NCBI GenBank assembly: GCA_965227265.1
Contig: OZ245738.1
Coordinates: 186,001-250,000, forward strand
Reading direction: 5' to 3'
Origin: UBA2336 sp965227265
Lineage (GTDB): Bacteria > Bacteroidota > Bacteroidia > Cytophagales > Cyclobacteriaceae
DNA: 64,000 nt
Under the pieces are notes generated by a model. That model was not told the DNA's origin, did not search any database, and saw nothing but the letters and a program-made list of their open reading frames with translations. How positions within the stretch are numbered: position 1 is the first letter of the stretch; each line of letters starts with the position of its first letter. The translations under genes were made by a program, and so were the position numbers. Shown piece by piece: positions 8,736-17,700 of this stretch.

Positions 8736-9746
8736 TTATTGAATAGGATAATAAATTTCAGTCACCCATGCAGCTGTGTCTTTTTCTGTCATCGGGTCTG
8801 TGATATAGGATTCCCACGGACTTCCGGCCATGGATAAATTTTTAGACATGATGTATTCATTGATCTCCATGTGCGCAGTCATAAGTCCTGCGTAGTCACC
8901 TTTGTGAACGCCTTTAACCGCTTTACCTGCCGGCACTTGTTGAATTTTATATTTAGTTGGAACCTTTGCATCGGCAGCAATCGGGAAAGCACAAATCATT
9001 TCAGCTTGTTTGGTTGTTTCATCCCACTTGGTTACTAGGCAGAAGGCTGCACCTGCAGGCGCTAATTTTGCTTTCGTAAGATCGGCCGCGAGTGTACCAA
9101 ATGATTTTCCCATCACAGCACTCATGGCAGCTTCATCTTCGGTACTTACTGAACCAGTAGGGATGCCGATATAACTAATTACCGGTGTTGTAGTTTCGCT
9201 GATGGCGGTTTTGAATTTCGGTTTCGCTTCTGCGTGTTCTTTTATTTTGCTCAATCCAAAGTCAAAAGCTTTTTCAATTTCACCTTTCATAAACAAGCTG
9301 AACCAACGGCCGATTGGGTTCATGCCGTTATCAAATGTAAAGTTCATGGTAGCCTTTGTACCATCACCTTCAGACTCGGTAGTATATAAACCGTTGGCTT
9401 TACCACTTCCTGTAAATTCAATTTCACTGGCTACCGATTTATTTGGAACACTTTCGACAATGGTTACTGTTCCTTTACCCGTGTTTTTTCCATCCCAGGA
9501 ATATGTGGCTCCTGTGCCCTCTGTTTTTTCTCCAAACGTTAACGTCATTTCACCTGGCTTTTCAAGTGAATTCCAGTATTGCCATTCCTGCCATTTTTTG
9601 AGGTCATTGAATTCATCAAAAACATTTTCAACGGGAGCATTAACACTAATGCTTCGTGATACTTCCATTTTGCCGGGGAGCAGGAAGCCGATCAGTAACA
9701 AAGCCACAATCAAGACAGCGAGTCCGATTAAGATTTTCTTTAACAT
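8736..9746 (-). CDS. SRPBCC and GyrI-like effector-binding domain protein
   Basis: Protein of 336 residues with an N-terminal membrane helix (about 5-25, LIGLAVLIVALLLIGFLLP split), a SRPBCC/polyketide-cyclase-like lipid-binding domain at about 30-170 (VSRSISVNAPVENVFDEFND, KKWQEWQYW, SEIEFTGSGKANG) and a GyrI-like or AraC effector-binding domain at about 185-336 (AAFCLVTKWDETTKQAEMI, HKGDYAGLMTAHMEINEYI, SYITDP near the end). This two-domain anchored form is common in Bacteroidota; the ligand is unknown. Single gene with a 134 bp divergent intergenic space to the DUF4199 gene. Confidence 0.85.
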   Translation of the reverse strand: MLKKILIGLAVLIVALLLIGFLLPGKMEVSRSISVNAPVENVFDEFNDLKKWQEWQYWNSLEKPGEMTLTFGEKTEGTGATYSWDGKNTGKGTVTIVESVPNKSVASEIEFTGSGKANGLYTTESEGDGTKATMNFTFDNGMNPIGRWFSLFMKGEIEKAFDFGLSKIKEHAEAKPKFKTAISETTTPVISYIGIPTGSVSTEDEAAMSAVMGKSFGTLAADLTKAKLAPAGAAFCLVTKWDETTKQAEMICAFPIAADAKVPTKYKIQQVPAGKAVKGVHKGDYAGLMTAHMEINEYIMSKNLSMAGSPWESYITDPMTEKDTAAWVTEIYYPIQ

Positions 9747-9880
9747 AGGTATTGAGTTTGGTTTACGTGTTTTAAAGCGCTTTTATGAAGCGGAGACTAA
9801 GTTATGAAAAAATATCCCCTTCAAACGATTGAAATTATGTGAGGAAATTGTAAAATTTAAGGAAACTAAAACTCAAAGCC

Positions 9881-10339
9881 ATGATAATTTTCAATGATCC
9901 AAAGAGAATCCCCGAGGATTACGGCATCCGGATAGCCATCGGTGTTACTGCCTTTTTCCTCCTCATGAAGTTTGCGGGGTTTTTTCATGTCGTTGAGCTG
10001 AGGATGCTGAACATCTTTATCCTCGTGGGTGGAATTTATCTAGCGTTGAAGAAATTCAAGGATACACATGGCCATCACATTAATTATTTCAGGGCGTTGG
10101 TGGTAGGTGTTGTTACCGGGGCGATAGGCTCAGTCATTTTTGCCATCTTCTTGTTCATCTATGTTCATATTGATTCGGATTTTATGGTTTGGCTTCAGCA
10201 AAACGAGCCTATGGGCCGCTTCCTCAATCCATACATTGTAGCATTCATTGTTGCGTTGGAAGGATTGTTCTCAGGGTTACTCGTAACGTTTGTTCTGATT
10301 AACTATTTGCAGACTGACGAACCTGGCGAAACAACTTAA
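9881..10339 (+). CDS. DUF4199-like integral membrane protein
   Basis: Protein of 152 residues with four predicted membrane helices (about 20-38, 43-58, 72-98 and 120-145) and a short charged C-terminus ending DEPGETT. Pattern and length match the DUF4199 family, which has no known function. Followed by its own hairpin terminator and then by pepP. Confidence 0.7.
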   Translation: MIIFNDPKRIPEDYGIRIAIGVTAFFLLMKFAGFFHVVELRMLNIFILVGGIYLALKKFKDTHGHHINYFRALVVGVVTGAIGSVIFAIFLFIYVHIDSDFMVWLQQNEPMGRFLNPYIVAFIVALEGLFSGLLVTFVLINYLQTDEPGETT

Positions 10340-10361
10340 TTCTGATTCAAAGAAATACTGT

Positions 10362-10401
10362 GAACCTGTTGCGGATAAACCGTGACAGGTTCTTTATTTT
10401 T
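10362..10401 (+). terminator. Terminator of the DUF4199 gene
   Basis: Perfect 8 bp stem GAACCTGT / ACAGGTTC (10362-10369 and 10385-10392) with a 15-base loop, followed by TTTATTTTT. The T tract doubles as the -7 region of the next gene. Confidence 0.75.
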
Positions 10402-10402
10402 G
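10395..10402 (+). promoter_or_regulatory. pepP -7 box overlapping upstream terminator
   Basis: TATTTTTG matches TAnnTTTG exactly and ends 16 bp before the pepP ATG. It lies inside the T tract of the preceding terminator. A TTG lies at 10369-10371 but the 23-base spacing is longer than the usual 19 or so. Confidence 0.5.
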
Positions 10403-10418
10403 AGCAAAATCAATACGC

Positions 10419-11717
10419 ATGCGTTATAAGCAAATCAATAAGTCGCTCTACATCAATAACCGGAAACGATTGGTTAATGAGTTGGCGCCCGGTTCAGTTG
10501 CAGTTTTCAATTCAAACGACATCATGCCCACCAACGCGGATGGCACCATGCGTTTCCGGCAGAACAATGATTTGTTTTACCTGACCGGTGTCGATCAGGA
10601 AGAGACAATTCTTTTATTATTCCCCAATCATCCGGATAAAAATTTTCGTGAGGTTCTTTTCCTGCGTGAGACCAGCGAGCTGATCGCAACTTGGGAAGGT
10701 CATAAGCTAACCAAAGAAGAAGCAAAGGAATTAAGCGGAATAGAAACAGTTCTCTGGACAACCGATTTCCATCGCGTATTGAATACTGCCTTAACAATGG
10801 GCGGAGGTGAGTTGATATATCTTAACACGAATGAACATTACCGTGCCGATATAGCAGTAGAAACTCGCGATTCAAGATTCATAAAATGGTGCAAAGAAAA
10901 ATATCCACTTCATAGATATGAACGCATTGCACCAATCATGTCGAAGCTTCGAAGCATCAAATCAAAAGAAGAGATTGATCAATTGCAGATAGCGTGCGAT
11001 ATTACCAATAGTGCCTTCAGGCGTGTGTTGAAATTTGTAAAGCCCGGAGTTAAAGAATATGAAATAGAAGCCGAGTTTATTCATGAGTTTTTGCGCAACG
11101 GTTCAAGAGGCTTTGCCTATGAACCGATTATTGCGAGTGGTGCAAGCTCCTGTGTGCTTCACTATATTGAGAATAACAAAGCCTGTAAAGCAGGTGATGT
11201 TCTATTGCTCGATGTTGGTGCGGAATACGGAAACTACAATGCCGATATGACCCGCACCATTCCGGTAAGCGGTAAGTTTACTAAACGACAGAAAGATGTT
11301 TACAATGCTGTGCTTCGAATAAAACGTGCTGCTATAAAACTACTCAAGCCGGGAGTTCAATATTTTGAGTATCATAAAGAAGTTCAAAAAATCACAGAAA
11401 GCGAATTGGTTAAGCTTAAACTGATTGATAAAACTGATCTTAAAAATCAAAATCCGGCTAAGCCATTATTCGTGAAATACTTCATGCACGGCACAGGACA
11501 TCATTTGGGTTTGGATGTGCATGATATCGGTAATATGTACAGCAAGATGCAGGTTGGTATGGTTTGGACGGTTGAACCTGGAATTTATATCAAAGAAGAA
11601 GGCTTAGGGATTCGGTTAGAAAACAACGTTGTGATTGAAAAGTCCGTAGTAAAAGACCTGATGAAGAACATTCCGGTGGAATCGGAGGAGATTGAAGATT
11701 TAATGAATTCGAAATGA
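10419..11717 (+). CDS. pepP: Xaa-Pro aminopeptidase (aminopeptidase P, M24B)
   Basis: Cytoplasmic dimetal peptidase of 432 residues that removes N-terminal residues linked to proline. The N-terminal creatinase/prolidase-like domain spans about 1-170, including the FRQNNDLFYLTGVDQEET segment; the C-terminal pita-bread M24 domain spans about 180-415. All metal ligands are visible: the two Asp in LLLDVGAEYGNYNADMTRT, His in HGTGHHLGLDVHD, Glu in VEPGIYI and Glu in GIRLENNVVI. Its stop overlaps the ridA start (ATGA), so the two are translated together. Confidence 0.95.
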   Translation: MRYKQINKSLYINNRKRLVNELAPGSVAVFNSNDIMPTNADGTMRFRQNNDLFYLTGVDQEETILLLFPNHPDKNFREVLFLRETSELIATWEGHKLTKEEAKELSGIETVLWTTDFHRVLNTALTMGGGELIYLNTNEHYRADIAVETRDSRFIKWCKEKYPLHRYERIAPIMSKLRSIKSKEEIDQLQIACDITNSAFRRVLKFVKPGVKEYEIEAEFIHEFLRNGSRGFAYEPIIASGASSCVLHYIENNKACKAGDVLLLDVGAEYGNYNADMTRTIPVSGKFTKRQKDVYNAVLRIKRAAIKLLKPGVQYFEYHKEVQKITESELVKLKLIDKTDLKNQNPAKPLFVKYFMHGTGHHLGLDVHDIGNMYSKMQVGMVWTVEPGIYIKEEGLGIRLENNVVIEKSVVKDLMKNIPVESEEIEDLMNSK

Positions 11718-12127
11718 GCACTACGTTAAACTCCGATAAAGCTCCAGAGCCCGTTGGGGCATACCCACATGCCAAACGTGTTGGTGATCTGCTTTTCTTA
11801 AGCGGTGTGGGTCCGCGCAAGCGTGGCTCGAAAGAAATTCCGGGTGTTACGCTTGATGATAAAGGCAACATTGTTTCGTATGATATCGAACAACAATGTC
11901 ATTCTGTGTTTCAAAACGTTCGGTATGTTCTGGAAGCTTCAGGATCGAAGTGGGAAAACCTGGTGGATGTAACCGTGTTTCTTACTAACATGAAAAAGGA
12001 TTTTCCGGTCTTCAATAAGATTTACGCGGATTACTTTAGAGAAAATCAACCTTGTCGTACAACCATTGAAATTAATGCGTTGCCTACGCCCATTGCGATT
12101 GAATTGAAATGTATCGCAACCCTATAA
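11714..12127 (+). CDS. RidA family reactive intermediate deaminase
   Basis: Protein of 137 residues of the YjgF/YER057c/UK114 family, which hydrolyses reactive enamines and imines from amino-acid metabolism. Typical features: an N-terminal APEPVGAYPHAKRVGDLLFLSG segment (divided: PVGAYPHAKRVGDLLFLSG), a middle VRYVLEASGSKWENLVDVTV, and near the C-terminus PCRTTIEINALP, carrying the conserved Arg that binds substrate carboxylates. It overlaps pepP by 4 bp. A hairpin follows the stop. Confidence 0.9.
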   Translation: MSTTLNSDKAPEPVGAYPHAKRVGDLLFLSGVGPRKRGSKEIPGVTLDDKGNIVSYDIEQQCHSVFQNVRYVLEASGSKWENLVDVTVFLTNMKKDFPVFNKIYADYFRENQPCRTTIEINALPTPIAIELKCIATL

Positions 12128-12134
12128 AATGCTT

Positions 12135-12173
12135 AGAGACGCCTGCTTCGATTACGCTCAGCATGACGTCTCT
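12135..12173. terminator. Hairpin between ridA and the convergent Fe-S gene; dispersed repeat
   Basis: Stem AGAGACG / CGTCTCT encloses CCTGCTTCGATTACGCTCAGCATGA (given in two parts: CCTGCTTCGATTACG then CTCAGCATGA) and is followed by TTTAAAAA. It lies between convergent stops and can end transcripts from both sides. The arms match the GTAGAGACGC repeat family found at 28932, 36858, 45879 and 58157. Confidence 0.6.
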
Positions 12174-12196
12174 TTAAAAATTAAATATTATGATGT

Positions 12197-12526
12197 CTAG
12201 ACCGCGAAACTCTCGCCACATCCGCAAGTGCGCGATGCATTTGGGTTGATGAATTGGAACCCTTTTCCGTTCAAACCATCAGAAAAATCTAGAACGGTTC
12301 CTAACAAGTACAGTAAGCTTTTCTTATCCACGAGAATCTTTACGCCTTTATCTTCAAACACCTGATCGGCAGGATTGATCTTATCGTCAAAATCAAGATC
12401 GTACATTAAGCCTGAACAACCGCCACCTTTCACGGATACACGAACGTTATGACTTGCTGGTGTGCGGCCTTCTACGTGAAGTAGTTCGCCAATTTTATCT
12501 TTTGCTTTATCGGTTACGGTAATCAT
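12197..12526 (-). CDS. A-type iron-sulfur carrier (IscA/ErpA/SufA family)
   Basis: Protein of 109 residues that carries Fe-S clusters to apoproteins. The three cysteine ligands are present in the usual places: Cys in VKGGGCSGLMYDL and the pair in TCGCGESF near the C-terminus, with the adjacent FINPNAS. Which member of the family (IscA, SufA or ErpA) cannot be told; no other isc or suf genes are here. It follows the 136-residue gene upstream by 4 bp and is probably co-transcribed with it. Confidence 0.92.
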   Translation of the reverse strand: MITVTDKAKDKIGELLHVEGRTPASHNVRVSVKGGGCSGLMYDLDFDDKINPADQVFEDKGVKILVDKKSLLYLLGTVLDFSDGLNGKGFQFINPNASRTCGCGESFAV

Positions 12527-12530
12527 AATC

Positions 12531-12941
12531 TTAGGAGATTGGATTCAATACAACACTAAAAACAGTAATTGTGTTCATGTCACGGCCATAATATAATTTC
12601 TGCAGAGCATCAATTACGTTACCGGCTTTGAAATAGGAGGTGTGAAGCTCTTTATCACCTTTCACCACCCATTGAATCGTGTAGCTGTTTTCTTTCTCTT
12701 TATAGTTCTGAACGTAGTTCAGCATTTTACGCAGCGAATCAAGCTTATCCGTTCCGGTTTCTGAATGAAACAGAAAAGCCTGCTTATGGCGAGGGTTAAC
12801 CGTGATTAAATCGAGCTTAACCTTGCCGTCCGCGGGAGCATATTCAAAGACCAAGTCAGAGGTTTTTGTTCCCAAATAGTCTTTAATCTCCTGCTGGATG
12901 CGGGCTGCTTCTACGTGTATTTCGCTACTAGTTTCGATCAT
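12531..12941 (-). CDS. Conserved hypothetical protein upstream of the Fe-S carrier
   Basis: Protein of 136 residues, soluble, no signal peptide. It contains a mixed beta region (LVFEYAPADGKVKLDLITV, SYTIQWVVKGDKELHTSYF) and a helix (IQQEIKDYLG). I do not recognise a family with a defined function. It sits 4 bp upstream of the IscA-like gene and 75 bp from the divergent epimerase gene. A role in Fe-S or acyl-CoA metabolism would be guesswork from context. Confidence 0.7.
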   Translation of the reverse strand: MIETSSEIHVEAARIQQEIKDYLGTKTSDLVFEYAPADGKVKLDLITVNPRHKQAFLFHSETGTDKLDSLRKMLNYVQNYKEKENSYTIQWVVKGDKELHTSYFKAGNVIDALQKLYYGRDMNTITVFSVVLNPIS

Positions 12942-13016
12942 TTCAGTACAGATTCAAAGGTTGAAACTTTCATTACCAACAAAAAGTTTCTCAATTTCCT
13001 GACAAATTTAGCAATT

Positions 13017-13424
13017 ATGGAAAAACTCGAGCACATCGGCATTGCAGTGAAAAACCTGGGTCAGGCAAATGCACTGTTTGAAAAGCTGTTAGGCAAGCCT
13101 CATTATAAGATCGAGGAGGTAGCAAGCGAGGGTGTGCGTACCTCATTCTTCGAAGTTAATGGTGTTAAAATTGAGCTACTCGAAGCCAGCACTGAAAACT
13201 CACCGATTGCTAAGTTTATTGATAAGAGAGGTGAAGGTATTCATCACCTTGCTTTTGAAGTCAAAGACATTTCTCAAGCTGTTGTTGAGTATAAAAAAGA
13301 TGGTTTTGAGCCAATCAATTCAGAACCAAAAAAAGGTGCAGACAACAAAATGATTTGTTTCCTGCACCCTAAGTCAACGGGTGGGGTTTTAATCGAGTTG
13401 TGCCAGGAAATCCCAAATTCGTAG
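13017..13424 (+). CDS. mce: Methylmalonyl-CoA epimerase
   Basis: VOC-fold enzyme of 135 residues that interconverts (R)- and (S)-methylmalonyl-CoA in propionate metabolism. The ATG at 13017 is chosen because the family begins here (MEKLEHIGIAVKNL); the frame runs on upstream to 12915 but that part is not VOC-like and overlaps the divergent gene. Metal ligands are visible: His in LEHIGIAV, His in GIHHLAFEVKD, Glu in GVLIELCQE. The PHYKIEEVASEGV and KGADNKMICFLHPKSTGGV segments are typical. No mutase genes are in the window. Confidence 0.93.
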   Translation: MEKLEHIGIAVKNLGQANALFEKLLGKPHYKIEEVASEGVRTSFFEVNGVKIELLEASTENSPIAKFIDKRGEGIHHLAFEVKDISQAVVEYKKDGFEPINSEPKKGADNKMICFLHPKSTGGVLIELCQEIPNS

Positions 13425-13429
13425 AGACG

Positions 13430-13588
13430 TTAAAATTTTGGCTTCGGCACGTTCTTTTGACCGAGGTTAATTGCGTTATAATATTTTTGTTTGCGCTTGC
13501 CTTCGCGTGTTTCGTAATAGGATTTTTGCGTTGCGCACGATGAAAGAATGATTATTGCCACAATAGAAACCGAAATCAACCTTCTCAT
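13430..13588 (-). CDS. Small lipoprotein (52 residues)
   Basis: Short gene with an ATG at 13588 and TAA at 13430. The product starts MRRLISVSIVAIIILSSCAT, a signal peptide with a lipobox LSSC (Cys at residue 18), then a basic, Tyr-rich tail (QKSYYETREGKRKQKYYNAI ... PKPKF). Net positive charge and size resemble small envelope lipoproteins common in Bacteroidota, but I cannot name a function. It lies in the gap between mce (6 bp apart, convergent) and thiL (divergent). Confidence 0.7.
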   Translation of the reverse strand: MRRLISVSIVAIIILSSCATQKSYYETREGKRKQKYYNAINLGQKNVPKPKF

Positions 13589-13726
13589 AATCTTTTGTTG
13601 GGTTTTGTTGTTGAGTATTTATACGGAACAATAATCCAGAAGTCCGCTAAATCACTTCATAATCGTATTTTTGCTTGCCAAACCGTCAGCGCTGTCGCTG
13701 AAAGGTTGGTTACAACGATAATTGGT

Positions 13727-14764
13727 ATGAGCGAAAACAGGTCAGAAATCAGCAAATTGGGTGAATTCGGATTAATTGACCGAATCAGTAAGAAATTCAA
13801 CCTTCAAAATACCACCTCTATAAAAGGCATCGGTGATGATGCAGCGGTGATTGATGCCGGTGAAGATTACCTGTTAGTTTCGACTGATGTGCTTGCGGAA
13901 AGTATTCACTTTGATCTGGCGTACACTCCCTTGCAACATTTAGGGTATAAAGCTGTTTCAGTAAACGTATCAGATATTGCTGCAATGAATGGCAAGGCTG
14001 AGCAGATTGTTGTAAGTCTTGCATTGAGCAATCGGTTTTCAATTGAAGCAATTGATGCGTTATACGAAGGCATCCGTTCAGCGTGCGAACATTATAAAGT
14101 GGACTTAGTGGGAGGAGATACAACTTCATCGCGTTCGGGTTTGATGATTTCGATTACTGTTCTGGGAAGGGTTAAAAAGGATAAAGTTGTTTACCGGGAT
14201 GGCGCGAAGCTAAATGATATTATTTGTGTAACCGGTGACTTAGGTGCAGCCTTCATGGGGTTACAGATTTTGGAACGTGAAAAAGAAGTTTATAAAGCAG
14301 ATCCCGACATGCAGCCTGCATTAGAAAAGTACGAGTATCTGGTTAGGCGTCAATTAAAATCAATAGCCCGTACCGATATTATTTTTGAATTGGAAGAGCT
14401 TGGGGTTAAGCCAACTTCGATGATTGATATTTCAGACGGGCTTGCTTCAGAGCTTTTTCACATCAGCAAAAATTCAGGAGTTGGTGTCAGGATTTATGAA
14501 GATAAAATCCCGGTAGATGAATTAACCTTTAACACAGCGGCATTGGAGTTTAAGATTGATCCAATCACCACGGCATTGAACGGAGGCGAAGATTACGAGC
14601 TTTTGTTTACGATCAGCCAGGAGGATTTTGAAAAAGTGAAAAACCATTCAGACATTCACATGATCGGCTATGTTCATGATAAAAAGAATGAGCTGACGAT
14701 GATAACAAAGGGTGGTAATGTTGTTCCGCTGCAAGCGCAAGGTTGGAATCATTTTCAATCTTGA
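13727..14764 (+). CDS. thiL: Thiamine-monophosphate kinase
   Basis: Enzyme of 345 residues that phosphorylates thiamine phosphate to thiamine diphosphate with ATP. The ATG at 13727 is chosen because the family starts with the motif that follows (ISKLGEFGLIDRISKKF); the frame stays open upstream to 13595 but that part is not conserved. Visible: KGIGDDAAVID (metal and ATP binding), LLVSTDVLAESIHFD, GGDTTSS, SMIDISDGLASEL, and ALNGGEDYELLFT. Length is normal for ThiL. It ends 10 bp inside the 3' end of the convergent sensor kinase gene. No other thi genes lie nearby. Confidence 0.94.
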   Translation: MSENRSEISKLGEFGLIDRISKKFNLQNTTSIKGIGDDAAVIDAGEDYLLVSTDVLAESIHFDLAYTPLQHLGYKAVSVNVSDIAAMNGKAEQIVVSLALSNRFSIEAIDALYEGIRSACEHYKVDLVGGDTTSSRSGLMISITVLGRVKKDKVVYRDGAKLNDIICVTGDLGAAFMGLQILEREKEVYKADPDMQPALEKYEYLVRRQLKSIARTDIIFELEELGVKPTSMIDISDGLASELFHISKNSGVGVRIYEDKIPVDELTFNTAALEFKIDPITTALNGGEDYELLFTISQEDFEKVKNHSDIHMIGYVHDKKNELTMITKGGNVVPLQAQGWNHFQS

Positions 14765-17700
14765 GTCAACGGCAATTCAATCGTAAACTCGCTGCCTTTA
14801 CCTTCAACACTTTTTACTTGTAGCTTTCCTTTGTTCGTTTGAATGAATTTACGACAAAGGATTAAGCCAATACCTGTACCTTTTTCATCGTTGGTTCCTT
14901 TTGTAAGCGGGAGTTGTTCTTCGGTAAACAATTTCTCGAGGTAGGTCTGGCTCATACCGATTCCTTCATCTTCTACTACGATCACACCCCAATTGTCTTT
15001 ACTAAACGCTTTGATTTTAACGGCATTTCCTTGAGGAGTAAATTTCAGGGCATTTGACACAATGTTACGAAGACTAACATACGTCATGTTTTCATCAGCA
15101 TATAGTGTAATGTTTTCGTTGAACTCAATGCTAAACGTGATGCGTTTCTTTTCTATAATGAGCTGATAGAGGCTTCCGATTTTCTGAAGCATATCGTTCA
15201 AGGAAAAAAATGTGGGTGTGTAAGAAATATTGCCGGTTTGAGATAATGACCAGAACAAGGTGTTATCAATAAGATCGAGCGAACTTGTTACTGAATTACG
15301 AATATTGGCAGCATGTTTTTTAATATCTGCTTTTGTCAGGTCGTGATCATCAATAAGAATAGATAGAAATCCTTTCAGGGTTGTGAGTGGAGACCGTAAA
15401 TCGTGCGATAAGATTGAAAAGATTAAATCCTTTTTCTGATTAAGATTTGCAAGTTCTTCGCGCGATTTTTCAATCTCTTGTGTACGAATGGTTAGTAATT
15501 TCTCAAGTCGTTCTTTATCTCTTTTTGATCTGTACAAGCTGCCCTGAATAATAGTTATAACAATCACACAGGTTGCAATCGCGGTAAGGACAATAAACCA
15601 CCACGTTTGCCAAAAGGGATTTAACACATTGAATTTGAAGGATGCAATTTTTTCTTTTCCTGAAATTGAAACTGTTTTTAACTTAAAATTATAGGTGCCT
15701 GGCTTGAGGTTTGCGAAATGAAACATATTCGATTCGGCTTTTATCCAATCCTGGTTGTAACCTTCCAGCGTATAAAAAGATTCGTAGCGTTTTGGATTGC
15801 GATAAATTGGGATAAAGAAACTTATATCAATGTCATTTTGGTCGTGTGCGAGCGAAACAGTTTTGCTGGTATCAATTTGTACCGGTATATCGGCATTAAT
15901 CTCTTCGTCAAAAATAGAAATGTTTAAAAATTGAGGTGAGTAATCCTCTTCTGCAATGGTTACATTTTTAGGATTGAAAATATTGAGTCCGTTAATTCCT
16001 CCGAAAACAATGTCGCCATTGGTGCAGCGTGCGGAGGCTAGCCGATTAAACTCATCCTGCTGGAGACCTTCGGTAACCGTAAAGTCAAGGTACTGATCAG
16101 AAACAGGATTGTATTTTGTTAGTCCAGCGTTCGTACTCATCCAAAGGCTTCCTTCTCCATCAGGAAGAGTTGCATAAATGGTTAAGTTCTGGATTCCTCG
16201 TTTCTTTGAAACGTTTGTAACCACCGGATTTTGCAAATTAGAGGGATCAAATGTCCAGAGTCCATCGTTGAAAGTTCCGATCCACAATTTGTTCTGGAAT
16301 TCATAAATCGACAGGATCATAAAATACGTTCCTAGCGGACGAGTAGCAATCTTCTCAAACCCATAACGCTTAAAATGATCTGTTGCAGAATCATAAAGAG
16401 AGATCCCATCGCGAATGCCAACCCAAAGCCGATTCGAATTATCTACATATAGCGTAGTTGCATTTTTAATACCCTCCGGATCAGTACGGTCATTGTAGAT
16501 TTTTAATTCTTTGGTTTTGAAATTATACGATTTGAGGTAGCCGAAGGAAGAATAAAACAGCAAACCATTGTGCATCACCATCTGCCTTACTTGCTGACCC
16601 TGTGTATATTTTTTGAGTGGAGGATAGTATTCGATCCGTTTTGTTTTTCTATCGTACTGCATCATCCCTTCACTTGTTCCGATCAGGAGAATCTTTTTAT
16701 CAAGATCCATGAAATACAAGGGCGCAATACGCTTTTTACCGTCAATCTCGAGTTCGATTTTCTCTACGGATAATCGCTTTTCGTCAAAAATGTGAATGAC
16801 ACCTCCATCGGTACCAACCCAAAGTTTTTTATCATCATCTTCATAGACACCGCGCACCATATTATCGTGGAGTGATACCATGGCAAAAGGATTGTTATAA
16901 ATATGTCTGAATTTGATTTTTGAGGGATCGTATTTATTTAGATCCCCGGTTGAGCCAATCCAGATGATATCGTTACGATCTTGAAATATTGACGTGCAAT
17001 TATTCCCGCTAAGCGATCGTTCACTTAACGGATTCTCAGCAACATGAATATAGTTGTCAGTTAAAGGACTGTAAACGACCAGGCCATCTCCTTTGGTAAG
17101 GATCCAGATGCGGCCGTTTTTATCCTCAAAAATTTTTGTTATGCGATGATGGAAAGGTGATTGGTCGTGAGAAAAATGTTTAATAAATGTTTTTGAAACC
17201 GTATCATATACAAAAACACCAAACTGTTCCGTTCCGATCCATAGTTTTCCGGTACGATCAGTTGCTAATGCAGTAACGCGTGTTACCGGTGAGAAATTAA
17301 AGTTTGGAAAATCAATGTAAATGGAATCAATAAGTTTTTTATTCTCAATAACATACACCGTTCGGTTGCCGCCCACAAGAAGTTTATTGCCCTGACTTGC
17401 AATGCACGAGTTGCTATTAAATCTTTCCTTTAGATCATTAAATTTTTTCAACGTATCATTTTCAACAAAGAATACTCCGTGATCAAATGAACTTCCCCAG
17501 ATTGTTCCATCGGATGTCTGTGTAATGTTGGAGATGATGGGCACACCATCCCGTGAAGGAATTATGATGAATTTCTCTGAGAAGTAATCACGTTTTACAA
17601 TGCCATGCGTGTGTGTGCCGATCAATAATTTATTGGTCTTAGCATCACTGAATAAGCAGTGAATTTCCTGACCTGCGATACTCAGGCTATCGTTAATGTT

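Noticed and set aside
12915..13016. N-terminal extension of the epimerase frame
   Set aside because: The extra 34 residues overlap the divergent gene and do not resemble the VOC fold; the family begins at the ATG at 13017.
13595..13726. N-terminal extension of the thiL frame
   Set aside because: No ThiL-like sequence; it would cover the likely promoter. The start at 13727 fits the family.
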